DNA from: Agromyces terreus
Lineage (GTDB): Bacteria > Actinomycetota > Actinomycetes > Actinomycetales > Microbacteriaceae
Length of the DNA: 64,000 nucleotides
Direction: 5' to 3'
Assembly (NCBI RefSeq): GCF_009749465.1
Contig: NZ_WBIS01000012.1
Location: 1 to 64,000, forward strand
Made by a program: the position numbers and the translations under genes. The notes below the pieces were generated by a model that saw only the letters and a list, made by a program, of their open reading frames with translations, was not told the DNA's origin and searched no databases. Positions 17,230 to 25,807 of this stretch are shown here, in pieces. Numbering within the stretch: position 1 is the first letter of the stretch; each line of letters begins with the position of its first letter.

Positions 17230-18527
17230 GGCGTGGCCGTCCACGGCAGTCGGGCGTCGACCCGCGTGCCGCCCTCGGGCGAGGTTTCGACCTGCACGGA
17301 GCCGCCGAGCAGCGCGGCCCGTTCGCGCATGCCGAGGATGCCGCTGCCGTCGGCGGATGCCCCGGCCGGGCCGGTGCCGTCGTCGTCGACGGTGACACGC
17401 AGCACGTCGCCCTCACGGGCCACGATGACGACGGCGTTCGCAGCGGCGGCGTGGCGCACGACGTTCGTCAGCGCCTCCTGCGCGATGCGGTAGGCGGCGA
17501 ACTGGGCGGCCCGACCCGGCGCATCGCCGTCGAGGCGGTCGTCGAGGCGCACCGCGAGGTCGGGGCTCGCGACGCCGGCCACGAGGCGCGGCAGTTCGGC
17601 GAGCTCCGCCTGCGGCGAGAGCGGCGCGTCGGCGTCGGTGCGGATCGCGCCGAGCACGCTGCGCACCTCCTCGAGGGCCGTCTTCGACGTGACCTTGATG
17701 TTCGCGAGGGCGGTGCGGGCCTGCTCGGCATCGCGGTCCATGAGGTGCAGGCCGACGCTCGCCTGCACGTTGATCTGCGACAGGGCGTGGCCGATGACGT
17801 CGTGCAGCTCCCTGGCGATGCGCACCCGCTCTCGCTCCTCGGCGCTCTGCCGCCGCGCCATCGCCTCGACCCGATACCGGCGCATGCGCTCCTCGCGGGT
17901 GCGCACGAAGGCCCCGATGCCGAAGCATGCGGCGAGCGCGAGCGTCGTGAACGCGGCACGGAACGGATGCCACGACTGGCCCCACGCCGTGCCGAGCACG
18001 ACGGCCGCGACCCAGCCGGCGACGACCGCGCTCGCCGCCCAGACGAGCGCGCCGCGCGACACGGAGATGACGATCGCGAACGCGAGGGCGAGGTAGGGCG
18101 GCCCGGCGTCGGGGGCGAGCAGCAGGTCGGCGAGCGCGGCGAGCGCGACGAGGGCGACCGTCGGGCCCGGCCGCCGACGGATGCCGAGCAGGGCGATCGG
18201 CCCGATCGCGGCGAGCAGCACCTGACCGATGCCGGCCGCCCAGCCGGCCTGCGACCACACCGCGATGCCGATGGCGGCGGGCACCTGCACGAGCAGGCTG
18301 ATGACGATGGGTGCCAGCAGCCGGAACCTCGCCGAGGGCCGGAACCGCACGCCGCCTGGCCCGACGCCGGTGTCGCGGAGGCCGCCGTCAGCGTAGGGTG
18401 GGCCGCCGGGCCGACCGCCGCGCGAGGGCGGGCCGTCCCAGCCGGATCGGGTCTCCCAGGGCGGCACGGGCATCCCGGGATCGTATCGAGCCGCGTCGCC
18501 CGCCGGATCCTCCGCACGGCGCCTCAT
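17226..18527 (-). CDS. Sensor histidine kinase (HisKA_3 type)
   Basis: A 433-residue membrane kinase for the neighbouring NarL-type regulator. After a Pro/Gly-rich N-terminus come about five hydrophobic helices (residues 75-215). The dimerisation/phospho-acceptor helix has RIARELHDVIGHALSQINVQ, with the phospho-His in ELHD. The HATPase domain has QEALTNVVRHAAA, VDDDGTG and GMRERAALLGG. I chose ATG 18527 because GGGGGAG stands seven bases before it; an upstream ATG at 18560 lacks a site. The stop overlaps the regulator start. Short extracellular loops suggest membrane or envelope sensing, as in LiaS/DesK-like kinases. Confidence 0.9.
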   Translation of the reverse strand: MRRRAEDPAGDAARYDPGMPVPPWETRSGWDGPPSRGGRPGGPPYADGGLRDTGVGPGGVRFRPSARFRLLAPIVISLLVQVPAAIGIAVWSQAGWAAGIGQVLLAAIGPIALLGIRRRPGPTVALVALAALADLLLAPDAGPPYLALAFAIVISVSRGALVWAASAVVAGWVAAVVLGTAWGQSWHPFRAAFTTLALAACFGIGAFVRTREERMRRYRVEAMARRQSAEERERVRIARELHDVIGHALSQINVQASVGLHLMDRDAEQARTALANIKVTSKTALEEVRSVLGAIRTDADAPLSPQAELAELPRLVAGVASPDLAVRLDDRLDGDAPGRAAQFAAYRIAQEALTNVVRHAAAANAVVIVAREGDVLRVTVDDDGTGPAGASADGSGILGMRERAALLGGSVQVETSPEGGTRVDARLPWTATP

Positions 18528-18530
18528 CGG

Positions 18531-18548
18531 GTACTCCCCCAGGAGTAC
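18531..18548 (-). promoter_or_regulatory. Inverted repeat covering the kinase ribosome-binding site
   Basis: GTACTCCCCCAGGAGTAC (plus strand) has 7-bp arms. On the mRNA the second arm holds the GGAG used to start the kinase at 18527. It may be a hairpin that hides the site or an operator for the response regulator. Confidence 0.5.
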
Positions 18549-18606
18549 GCGCGAGCACATGCCGCGACGGGGACGACGCGGAGGTGAGCGGAACCGGGTG
18601 ACGCGA

Positions 18607-19932
18607 TCAGAACAGCTGCACCGGCTTCACGAGGTCGGCGTAGATGAGCAGCGCGCTCATCGCCCCGAGCACGATGACCACTCCGAGGGTGAGCGGCATG
18701 AGCTTGGCCATGTCGACGGGGCCGGGGTCTGGCCGACGGAACAACTTCGCGAAGGCCCGGCGGATGCCCTCGAAGAGCGCGCCCGCGATGTGCCCGCCGT
18801 CGAGCGGCAGCAGCGGGATGAGGTTGAACACGAAGAGCGCGATGTTCAGCGAGCCCAGGATGCCGATGAGCCCCGCGACCTTGTCGACGCTCGCGATCTG
18901 GTCGCTCGCCGCGACCTCGCCCGCGACCCGGCCGACGCCCACCACGCTGAGCGGGCCGTTCGGGTCGCGCTCCGCGGGGCCGAACGCGGCGTTCGCCACG
19001 TCGACCATGCGCTGGGGCAGGTTCACGACGATGCCCGCGACGCCGGCGATGTTCTCGCCGACGGCCGGCAGCACCGCGGTCACGGGCTGCTGCACGCGCG
19101 CGCCGGTCGGGCCGATGCCGACGAAGCCGACGTCGACGGTCACGGGCTCGCCCGCGGCATCCGTCACGACCTTGCCGTCGTCGCCGACGACGTACCGTTC
19201 GCTGAGCGCGGGGGTGACCGTGAGCGTCTGCTCGGCGCCGTCGCGCTCGACGACGACCGCGAGGTCCTCGCCCGGGTTCGCGCGGATGATCGCGGTGGAC
19301 TGCTCCCACGAGGTGACCGGCTCGCCGTCGATCGAGACGAGCGTGTCGCCCGGCTTCAGGCCCGCCTCGGCGCCGGGAGCGGCCGGGTCGCCGGGCTCGC
19401 ACGTCTGCCGCTCGCTCGTGGCCGGCAGCACGCAGGCGCTGACCGACGCGACGGTCGTCGTCGACTGGGGCACGCCGAAGCCCATGAGGAGCACCCCGAA
19501 GAGCACGACCGCGAGCACGAGGTTCATGAACGGCCCGCCGAACATGATGATGATGCGCTTCCAGACGGGGAGGAGGTAGAACGCCCGCTGCTCGTCGCCC
19601 GGCGTGATGGACTCCTGGCTGGAATCGCGTGCGTCCTGCACGAGGCCCTTGAAGAACCCCGTGGAGTCGGCGTGCACCTGCTCGCCCTTGGCCGGCGGGA
19701 ACATGCCGATCATCGAGATGTAGCCGCCCAGCGGGATGGCCTTGACGCCGTACTCGGTCTCGCCGCGGCGCTTCGACCAGAGCGTCGGGCCGAATCCGAT
19801 CATGTACTGCGTGACCTTCACCCCGAAGAGCTTCGCCGGCACCAGGTGCCCGATCTCGTGCAGCGCGATGGACACGGCGAGGCCGAGGACGATGACGAGA
19901 ACGCCGAGGAGGAACGGCAGCACGGAATCCAC
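18607..19932 (-). CDS. rseP: Site-2 membrane metalloprotease (RseP/Rip1, M50)
   Basis: A 441-residue intramembrane zinc protease that cleaves anti-sigma factors and other single-pass proteins; Rip1 is the mycobacterial relative. Helix 1 carries the zinc site HEIGH (about residues 25-29), and LLPLDGGHIAGALFEG near the C-terminus supplies the third ligand. A PDZ domain lies at about 145-260 (GLKPGDTLVSIDGEPV). GTG 19932 is six bases after TACGCT, a leaderless layout. It follows dxr by 65 bases, the order conserved in actinobacteria. Confidence 0.95.
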   Translation of the reverse strand: MDSVLPFLLGVLVIVLGLAVSIALHEIGHLVPAKLFGVKVTQYMIGFGPTLWSKRRGETEYGVKAIPLGGYISMIGMFPPAKGEQVHADSTGFFKGLVQDARDSSQESITPGDEQRAFYLLPVWKRIIIMFGGPFMNLVLAVVLFGVLLMGFGVPQSTTTVASVSACVLPATSERQTCEPGDPAAPGAEAGLKPGDTLVSIDGEPVTSWEQSTAIIRANPGEDLAVVVERDGAEQTLTVTPALSERYVVGDDGKVVTDAAGEPVTVDVGFVGIGPTGARVQQPVTAVLPAVGENIAGVAGIVVNLPQRMVDVANAAFGPAERDPNGPLSVVGVGRVAGEVAASDQIASVDKVAGLIGILGSLNIALFVFNLIPLLPLDGGHIAGALFEGIRRAFAKLFRRPDPGPVDMAKLMPLTLGVVIVLGAMSALLIYADLVKPVQLF

Positions 19933-19938
19933 CCGATG

Positions 19939-19944
19939 AGCGTA
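19939..19944 (-). promoter_or_regulatory. Leaderless -10 box of rseP
   Basis: TACGCT on the minus strand, then six bases and GTG 19932. Confidence 0.55.
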
Positions 19945-19997
19945 CTGCCGAAGTCTTTGCGTCGGCTGACGCTCGGCTGGGAGAGCGGATGCCTCCG

Positions 19998-21083
19998 CTA
20001 CGCGCGATCGATGCGCGCGTTCGCGGCCGCCCGCGCGACCCGCTCCGACTCGGCGAGCGAGGCCACCGTGACCTTGCCCTCGGGCGGCTCGTGCGCCTCG
20101 ACGACCGCGCGCACGGTGTCGACAATGGCGAGGAACCCGATGCGCCCGGCGTGGAACGCGGCCACCGCCTCTTCATTGGCGGCGTTGAAGACGGCCGGGT
20201 AGTCGCCGCCCGCGCGGCCGACCTCCTTGGCGAGCGAGACCGCGGGGAACGCGGCGTGGTCGAGCGGCTCGAAGGTCCACGACGAGGCGACGCTCCAGTC
20301 GAGCGGGCGGCCGACGGCGGCCACGCGGTTCGGCCAGTCGAGGCCGAGCGAGATGGGCAGGCGCATGTCGGGCGGCGAGGCCTGCGCGATCGTGGAGCCG
20401 TCGACGAACTCGACCATCGAGTGCACGATCGACTGCGGGTGCACGGTCACGTCGATGCGGTCGTAGGGCACGTCGAAGAGCAGATGCGCCTCGATCACCT
20501 CGAGCCCCTTGTTCACGAGCGTCGCGGAGTTCGTCGTGACCACGAGGCCCATATCCCACGTGGGGTGGGCGAGCGCCTGCGCGGGCGTCACGTCGGCGAG
20601 CTCCTCGCGCCTGCGACCGCGGAAGGGGCCGCCCGACGCGGTGAGCACCAGGCGGCGCACCTCGTCGTCGGTGCCCGACCGGAGGGCCTGCGCGATCGCG
20701 GAGTGCTCGGAGTCGACCGGCACGATCTGCCCGGACTTCGCGAGCCTCGTGACCAGGTCGCCGCCGACGATCAGCGACTCCTTGTTCGCCAGGGCGAGGG
20801 TCGTGCCGCGCTCGAGCGTCGCGAGGGTCGGGCCGAGTCCGACCGACCCGGTGATGCCGTTGAGCACGACGTCGGCGTCGACGTCGCGCACGAGCTGCAC
20901 GGCCTCGTCAATGCCGACGGCCGTGTGCTCGACCCCGAACTCGGCGGCCTGCGCCTCGAGCACGGCCCGGTTCGAGCCGACCGCGAGGCCGACCACCTCG
21001 AACCGGCGCGGATTCGCGCGGATGACGTCGAGGGCCTGGGTGCCGATCGAACCGGTGGAGCCGAGGATGATGACTGAGCGCAC
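19998..21083 (-). CDS. dxr: 1-deoxy-D-xylulose 5-phosphate reductoisomerase
   Basis: The NADPH-dependent second enzyme of the MEP pathway, about 361 residues. The N-terminus has the nucleotide fold [17 protein letters not shown]. The catalytic part shows [11 protein letters not shown] and [12 protein letters not shown], and an ATP-cone-like helical end follows. Two starts compete: ATG 21086 and GTG 21083. I prefer GTG 21083 because TAGGGT ends exactly six bases before it, as at other leaderless genes here. The promoter abuts a REP-like element. Confidence 0.95.
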   Translation of the reverse strand: MRSVIILGSTGSIGTQALDVIRANPRRFEVVGLAVGSNRAVLEAQAAEFGVEHTAVGIDEAVQLVRDVDADVVLNGITGSVGLGPTLATLERGTTLALANKESLIVGGDLVTRLAKSGQIVPVDSEHSAIAQALRSGTDDEVRRLVLTASGGPFRGRRREELADVTPAQALAHPTWDMGLVVTTNSATLVNKGLEVIEAHLLFDVPYDRIDVTVHPQSIVHSMVEFVDGSTIAQASPPDMRLPISLGLDWPNRVAAVGRPLDWSVASSWTFEPLDHAAFPAVSLAKEVGRAGGDYPAVFNAANEEAVAAFHAGRIGFLAIVDTVRAVVEAHEPPEGKVTVASLAESERVARAAANARIDRA

Positions 21084-21089
21084 CATCCC

Positions 21090-21095
21090 ACCCTA
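21090..21095 (-). promoter_or_regulatory. Leaderless -10 box of dxr
   Basis: TAGGGT on the minus strand, six bases from GTG 21083. The -35 region falls inside the repeat element that starts at 21101. Confidence 0.6.
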
Positions 21096-21100
21096 GGGCG

Positions 21101-21216
21101 CGGTCTCGAGACGCTGCGCTCCTCGACCGGCGGCGCGGTCTCGAGACGCTGCGCTCCTCGACCGGCGGCGCGGGACCTCCGCCGGTCGAGGAGGCGCGCA
21201 GCGCCGTCTCGAGACC
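21101..21216. repeat. REP-like element: two direct copies and one inverted copy
   Basis: A 35-bp unit beginning CGGTCTCGAGACGCTGCGCT occurs at 21101-21135 and 21136-21170. A slightly altered inverted copy lies at 21180-21216. Each unit holds the palindrome TCTCGAGA, and direct and inverted copies can pair into a long hairpin. It sits between the PPTase-like gene and dxr. Confidence 0.8.
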
Positions 21217-21220
21217 CGCG

Positions 21221-21877
21221 TCAGCCGATGACCGCGACCGTGGCCGCACGGCGCCCGGGCACCGCCACGTCGTGGAACACGACGTCGCGCCAGAACGACC
21301 CGAACTCGGGCACGCCGCGCTCGATGCGTCCGACGCCGCCGTCGAGCCGCGGGTCCGAGATCGCGAGCCGCGACGGCTCGATGAAGTCGCTGTGCCCCAG
21401 TGCGCGGAGCAGCGCGGTCTTGCGCGCCCACAGCGTCGCCCTCGCGAGTGCGGCCTCGTCGGCGTCGAGCCCGCGCAGCGCCGCCCGCTCGTCGGGGTGC
21501 AGCGCCGCCTCGTCGATGACCGCCCCGGCGGCGAGGGCCACCGGTTCGACGGCGACCCCGAGCGGATGCCTCGTGCCGGTCGCCGCGACGATCGCGTCGC
21601 CGTGGATCGCGACATCCGCATACCTCGGCGAACCCGACGCGGTCAGCGGATACGCCACCGTGACCCGGCCGTGCCGCGCTCCGCAGCGTTCGCACGCGTG
21701 CACGAGCTCGACGTCGCCGGCGGGGACCGCGGCCGTCTCGGCGACGAGCGCGCGCAGCACGGCATCGGCCCCTGGATGCCGCCGCGACCCGGCCACGACG
21801 CGCACCCGTACGCCGGTCTGGCCGAGCTCGATCGGCTCGTCGTCGGGGTTCACGTCCACGCGTCCATCCTCTCGCAC
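21221..21877 (-). CDS. 4'-phosphopantetheinyl-transferase-like protein with altered motifs
   Basis: A 218-residue protein with the layout of Sfp-type phosphopantetheinyl transferases: ACERCGARHGRV (zinc-like CxxC before HG), then GVAVEPV where GVDVE is expected, and WARKTALLRALGH where WxxKEAxxKAxG is expected. The first metal-binding Asp is Ala and the Glu of KEA is Thr, so normal Mg-dependent transfer is doubtful. It may be an inactive homologue. GTG 21877 is used here; GTG 21859, six bases after GAGGAT, is an alternative. The gene diverges from the acyltransferase. Confidence 0.65.
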   Translation of the reverse strand: MREDGRVDVNPDDEPIELGQTGVRVRVVAGSRRHPGADAVLRALVAETAAVPAGDVELVHACERCGARHGRVTVAYPLTASGSPRYADVAIHGDAIVAATGTRHPLGVAVEPVALAAGAVIDEAALHPDERAALRGLDADEAALARATLWARKTALLRALGHSDFIEPSRLAISDPRLDGGVGRIERGVPEFGSFWRDVVFHDVAVPGRRAATVAVIG

Positions 21878-21936
21878 GTCGCCGTCCGCGACGGGGAGGC
21901 GCCGATCGTATGCCCGACCCGGAATGGCACCGCGCC

Positions 21937-21942
21937 TAGGGT
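21937..21942 (+). promoter_or_regulatory. Leaderless -10 box of the acyltransferase gene
   Basis: TAGGGT ends six bases before GTG 21949. Confidence 0.6.
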
Positions 21943-21948
21943 CGGAGG

Positions 21949-22743
21949 GTGACAGAGCACGACGAGGGCCGGACCGACGCCGACGCGGCCGAGAAGCCCG
22001 GCGACGACGCCCCCGCCGCCGTCCGGCAGGGTCCGGCGTACCGCATCATCCGCGGCATCCTGCGACCCGTCGCCCTCGCCATCTACCGGCCGCGCATCAG
22101 CGGCACCGAGCACCTCCCCGCCTCCGGTCCGGTCATCCTCGCGAGCAACCACCTCTCGTTCATCGACAGCGTCGTGATCCCCCTCGCCTCGCCCCGGCCC
22201 GTGCAGTTCCTCGCGAAGGACGACTACTTCACCGGCACCGGGTTCCGCGGCTGGGTCTCGCGCACGTTCTTCACGGCGATCGGCGCGGTCGGCGTGAAGC
22301 GAGGCGCCGGTGCCGACGCGCAGGCCGCGCTCGACGCCGGTCGCGGCATCCTCGAGGCCGGCAACGCCTTCGCCATCTATCCCGAGGGCACCCGCTCGCT
22401 CGACGGACGCCTCTACCGCGGCCGCACGGGCGTCGCGTGGCTCGCCCTGCAGACCGGCGCCGTCGTCGTGCCCGTCGGCCTCATCGGCACGCAGGAGATC
22501 CAGCCCGTCGGCGCGAAGCTGCCGCGCGTGCGGCCCGTCACCGTGCGCTTCGGCGCCCCGATCGACGTGTCCCGGCACGGCGCCGCCACCTCCGGGCGCG
22601 CCCGGCGCGCCGCGACCGACGAGATCATGGCCGGCATCCACGCGCTCTCCAAGCAGGAGCTCGCGGGCGTCTACAACGAGAAGCCGCCGGAGGGCACCCT
22701 CGCCAAGCTGGCCGACAAGGTCGTGCCGCGCGAGCGACTCTGA
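21949..22743 (+). CDS. 1-acyl-sn-glycerol-3-phosphate acyltransferase (PlsC family)
   Basis: A 264-residue membrane-associated acyltransferase that makes phosphatidic acid. The catalytic NHLSFID (NHxxxxD) is near residue 66. The substrate-binding motif AIYPEGTRSLDG is near residue 143, and VPVGLIGTQEIQP follows. The first 35 residues are acidic and probably disordered. The GTG start is supported by the -10 box at leaderless distance. Other acyl acceptors are possible, since the family is broad. Confidence 0.88.
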   Translation: MTEHDEGRTDADAAEKPGDDAPAAVRQGPAYRIIRGILRPVALAIYRPRISGTEHLPASGPVILASNHLSFIDSVVIPLASPRPVQFLAKDDYFTGTGFRGWVSRTFFTAIGAVGVKRGAGADAQAALDAGRGILEAGNAFAIYPEGTRSLDGRLYRGRTGVAWLALQTGAVVVPVGLIGTQEIQPVGAKLPRVRPVTVRFGAPIDVSRHGAATSGRARRAATDEIMAGIHALSKQELAGVYNEKPPEGTLAKLADKVVPRERL

Positions 22744-22876
22744 TCGAGCCACGCAGGCTCCGCGGCATCCGATCGCGACCTCCGGCCCACGACGTGCCGG
22801 GCGACGCGCGGGCGACGCTGGGCGACGAGCCGGGCGACGTGCGGGCGATTCCCAGCGCGGTCCGCGCTCACGGCGG

Positions 22877-22882
22877 TAGGGT
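22877..22882 (+). promoter_or_regulatory. Leaderless-type -10 box of the lipoprotein gene
   Basis: TAGGGT ends seven bases before GTG 22890. Confidence 0.55.
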
Positions 22883-22889
22883 CGGGCGG

Positions 22890-23783
22890 GTGAGCACCCC
22901 CCGCCGCCTCGCACGCCTCACCGCGGCGCTGTCGGCCGTGCTCGTGCTCGCCGGCTGCTTCGCCGCTCCCCCGGCGCCGACCAGGGTCGACCGCACGCTG
23001 CCCGAGCCGCCCGCAACCGAGTTCTCCCCCGGCCTCATCGTGAGCGACGACGCCTTCTACAACAGCGACGCGATGGACGAGGGCGAGATCCAGGACTTCC
23101 TCGAGCAGGTGCCGTGCCGGGCCGACATCGGCATCGACTGCCTCGCCGAGCACGCCGAGACGACGACCACGCAGCCCGCCGTCGGCGGCAGGCACTGCGC
23201 CGAGTACCGCGGCGCCGATGACGAGCCCGCGAGCCGCATCATCGCGAAGGTCGCCGAGGCCTGCGGCATCAGCCCGCGCACCCTGCTCGTGCTGCTGCAG
23301 AAGGAGCAGTCGCTGCTCACGCGCCCGACCGCCGACGGATACCTGCGCGCGACCGGCTACGCCTGCCCCGACACGGCCGACTGCGACCAGAAGTACTTCG
23401 GGTTCTTCAACCAGGTGTACAACGCGGCCTGGCAGTTCCGGCAGTACACCGAGCATCCCGAACGCCGCTACATGATCGGCGCGACCGACGTCGGCTACCA
23501 CCCCGACGCCGCGTGCGGGGCGAGCACGGTCGAGATCCGCAATCAGGCCACCGCGAACCTCTACAACTACACGCCGTACCAGCCCAACGCGGCCACGCTC
23601 GCGGACCCCGAGGGCGGCGACGGATGCGGCGCCTACGGCAACCTCAACTTCTGGCGGCTCTGGCACCGCTGGTTCGGCGACCCGACGGCCGAGCGCTACC
23701 CGGCGTTCTTCGAACCGTGCACGCGGCTCGTCGGCGGGCACTCCTGCCCCGTCGAGCCCACCCTCCCGGCGGTCACCGGCTGA
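22890..23783 (+). CDS. Exported lipoprotein with lysozyme-like domain, unknown function
   Basis: A 297-residue lipoprotein: signal peptide with lipobox LAGC (Cys about residue 25), then a Cys-rich domain. Key segments are SPGLIVSDDAFYNSDAMDEG, IIAKVAEACGISPRTLLVLL followed by QKEQSLLT, FFNQVYNAAWQFRQY, and YNYTPYQPNA near the end. Proteins with this domain occur in actinobacteria, often with cell-wall repeats. The LLQKEQSLLT segment resembles the catalytic helix of lysozyme-like transglycosylases, so a peptidoglycan-cleaving role is my inference. Ten or so cysteines suggest disulfides outside the cell. Confidence 0.75.
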   Translation: MSTPRRLARLTAALSAVLVLAGCFAAPPAPTRVDRTLPEPPATEFSPGLIVSDDAFYNSDAMDEGEIQDFLEQVPCRADIGIDCLAEHAETTTTQPAVGGRHCAEYRGADDEPASRIIAKVAEACGISPRTLLVLLQKEQSLLTRPTADGYLRATGYACPDTADCDQKYFGFFNQVYNAAWQFRQYTEHPERRYMIGATDVGYHPDAACGASTVEIRNQATANLYNYTPYQPNAATLADPEGGDGCGAYGNLNFWRLWHRWFGDPTAERYPAFFEPCTRLVGGHSCPVEPTLPAVTG

Positions 23784-23793
23784 TCGCCGCCGG

Positions 23794-24270
23794 TCAGCGG
23801 GCGGATGCCTCGGCCTCGTGGTGCACCGGAAAGGCGACGGATGCCGCGATGAAGCACTTGCGCGCGGCCTCCGCGTGGATCTCCTGTGCGAGGTCGACCA
23901 TCGCGGGGTCGGCGACCACGACGCGCGGACGCAGCGTGACCTCGCGGAACGCGCCGCCGCCGCGCCCGTCCTCGAGCATGACGCCGGTCGCGGCATCCGT
24001 GTAGCCCACGACGACCACGCCGTGCAGGGTCGCGACGTGCAGGTAGGAGAGCATGTGGCACTGGCTGAGGGCGCCGAGCAGCAGCTCCTCGGGGTTCCAG
24101 CGCTCGGCGTCGCCGTGGAACACCCAGTCGCTCGAACCCTCGATGACGTGCGCCTTGCCCGCCGCCCGCAGCAGGTGGTCGCGGCCGTAGTCGCGGTATC
24201 CCGTAGTGCCGCCCTCGCGGGCGCCCGTCCACTCCAGGTCGACGGCGTAGGCGTGTTCGCCGAGCATCAT
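23794..24270 (-). CDS. OsmC/Ohr-family peroxiredoxin-like protein
   Basis: A 158-residue OsmC-family protein, a thiol peroxidase that reduces organic hydroperoxides. The two redox cysteines are in LSQCHMLSYLH (about residue 72) and AARKCFIAASVAFPVHHE (about residue 139). GKAHVIEGSSDWVFHGDAER and WNPEELLLGAL are typical. It is convergent with the lipoprotein gene (10 bases between stops) and stands alone. Subfamily (OsmC-like rather than Ohr) is judged from the motif wording only. Confidence 0.87.
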   Translation of the reverse strand: MMLGEHAYAVDLEWTGAREGGTTGYRDYGRDHLLRAAGKAHVIEGSSDWVFHGDAERWNPEELLLGALSQCHMLSYLHVATLHGVVVVGYTDAATGVMLEDGRGGGAFREVTLRPRVVVADPAMVDLAQEIHAEAARKCFIAASVAFPVHHEAEASAR

Positions 24271-24410
24271 GCGGCTCCGTTCCTCGTTCTCCGGGCTGCG
24301 CGGCCGGGGCGATCCCGGTCGGGTTCCACGCTAGCCCGAGGCATCCGGATGTCGCGGGCGAACGCCCCGCATGCTCGTCGGATCGCCCGCGGGCGGCGGT
24401 CGCTCGGCGC

Positions 24411-24416
24411 TAGTCT
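24411..24416 (+). promoter_or_regulatory. Probable -10 box of gabT
   Basis: TAGTCT ends ten bases before ATG 24427, giving a very short leader. Confidence 0.4.
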
Positions 24417-24426
24417 TGAAGGCATC

Positions 24427-25803
24427 ATGACTGACATCCAGACACCCGCAGAGACCAAGGCCGCACCCGTCTACTCGGTGCCGCAGGAGCGCCGCATCGT
24501 CACGGCGATCCCCGGCCCGAAGTCGCGAGAACTGCACGAGCGACGCGTCAAGGTCGTCTCCGCCGGCGTCTCGTCGGCGCTGCCCGTCTACATCGAACGC
24601 GCCAACGGCGCGGTGCTCGTCGACGTCGACGGCAACCGGTTCCTCGACTTCGGCGCCGGCATCGGCGTGACGACGATCGGCCACACCGAGGCATCCGTCG
24701 TCGAGGCGGCCGCGGCCCAGCTGCAGGACGTCATCCACACGCTCTTCACGATCACGCCCTACGAGGAGTACGTGCGCGTCGCCGAGCTCCTCGCCGAGCA
24801 CACGCCCGGCAACCACGAGAAGCGCAGCGTGCTCGTGAACTCGGGTGCCGAGGCCGTCGAGAACGGCGTCAAGATCGCCCGCAAGCACACCGGCCGACGC
24901 GCCGTCGCCGTGCTCGACCACGCCTACCACGGCCGCACCAACCTCACGATGGCGATGAACTACAAGGCGCACCCGTATGCCACGGGCTTCGGGCCGTTCG
25001 CCGGCGACGTCTACCACGCGCCGAGCTCCTACCCCTACCGCGACGGCCTCTCGGGCGCCGACGCCGCGGCCCGCACCATCGCCTACCTCGAGAAGGCCGT
25101 CGGGGCGAGCGACCTCGCGTGCCTCGTGGTCGAGCCGATCCAGGGCGAGGGCGGGTTCATGGTGCCCGCCGAGGGCTTCCTCACGACCCTGCAGTCGTGG
25201 TGCACCGAGCACGGCGTCGTCATGATCGCCGACGAGATCCAGTCGGGCATGGCGCGCACGGGCCGCTGGTTCGCGAGCGAGCACTTCGGCTGGGTCCCCG
25301 ATCTCGTGCTCTCCGCCAAGGGCATCGCGGGCGGCCTGCCGCTCGCCGGCGTCACCGGGCGGGCCGAGATCATGGATTCCGCGCACGCGGGCGGCCTCGG
25401 CGGCACCTTCGGCGGCAATCCGGTCGCGTGCGCCGCGGCCGTCGCCGTGTTCGAGTCCATCGAGGCCAACGGACTCCTCGACGAGGCGACGCGCATCGGC
25501 GCGACGCTCACGGCCGGCCTCGAGCGGCTCAAGGAGCGCTACGACATCATCGGCGACATCCGCGGCATGGGCGCGATGATCGCGATCGAGCTCGTGCAGC
25601 CCGGCACCGGCGCGACCACGAAGGCGCCGAACCCCGAGGCGGTGAGCTCGCTCGTCGCGTTCGCGGCCCAGCAGGGCGTGCTGCTCCTCAGCGCGGGCAC
25701 CAACGGCAACGTGCTGCGGTTCCTCCCGAGCCTCGCGATGAGCGACGACCTCGTCGCCGATGCCCTGCACGTGCTCGACGACGGCTTCGCGGCACTCGGT
25801 TGA
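24427..25803 (+). CDS. gabT: 4-aminobutyrate aminotransferase
   Basis: This PLP enzyme of class III transfers the amino group of GABA to 2-oxoglutarate, giving succinate semialdehyde. The 458-residue protein carries VNSGAEAVENGVKIAR, DHAYHGRTNLTMAM, EPIQGEGGF, IADEIQSGMARTG and the PLP lysine in LSAKGIAGGLPLAG. These match actinobacterial GabT closely. An asparaginase follows after four bases, so they form an operon. With the Pot transporter and the 48932-52452 genes it completes a putrescine-to-succinate route, although no succinate semialdehyde dehydrogenase is in the window. Confidence 0.93.
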   Translation: MTDIQTPAETKAAPVYSVPQERRIVTAIPGPKSRELHERRVKVVSAGVSSALPVYIERANGAVLVDVDGNRFLDFGAGIGVTTIGHTEASVVEAAAAQLQDVIHTLFTITPYEEYVRVAELLAEHTPGNHEKRSVLVNSGAEAVENGVKIARKHTGRRAVAVLDHAYHGRTNLTMAMNYKAHPYATGFGPFAGDVYHAPSSYPYRDGLSGADAAARTIAYLEKAVGASDLACLVVEPIQGEGGFMVPAEGFLTTLQSWCTEHGVVMIADEIQSGMARTGRWFASEHFGWVPDLVLSAKGIAGGLPLAGVTGRAEIMDSAHAGGLGGTFGGNPVACAAAVAVFESIEANGLLDEATRIGATLTAGLERLKERYDIIGDIRGMGAMIAIELVQPGTGATTKAPNPEAVSSLVAFAAQQGVLLLSAGTNGNVLRFLPSLAMSDDLVADALHVLDDGFAALG

Positions 25804-25807
25804 TCCG

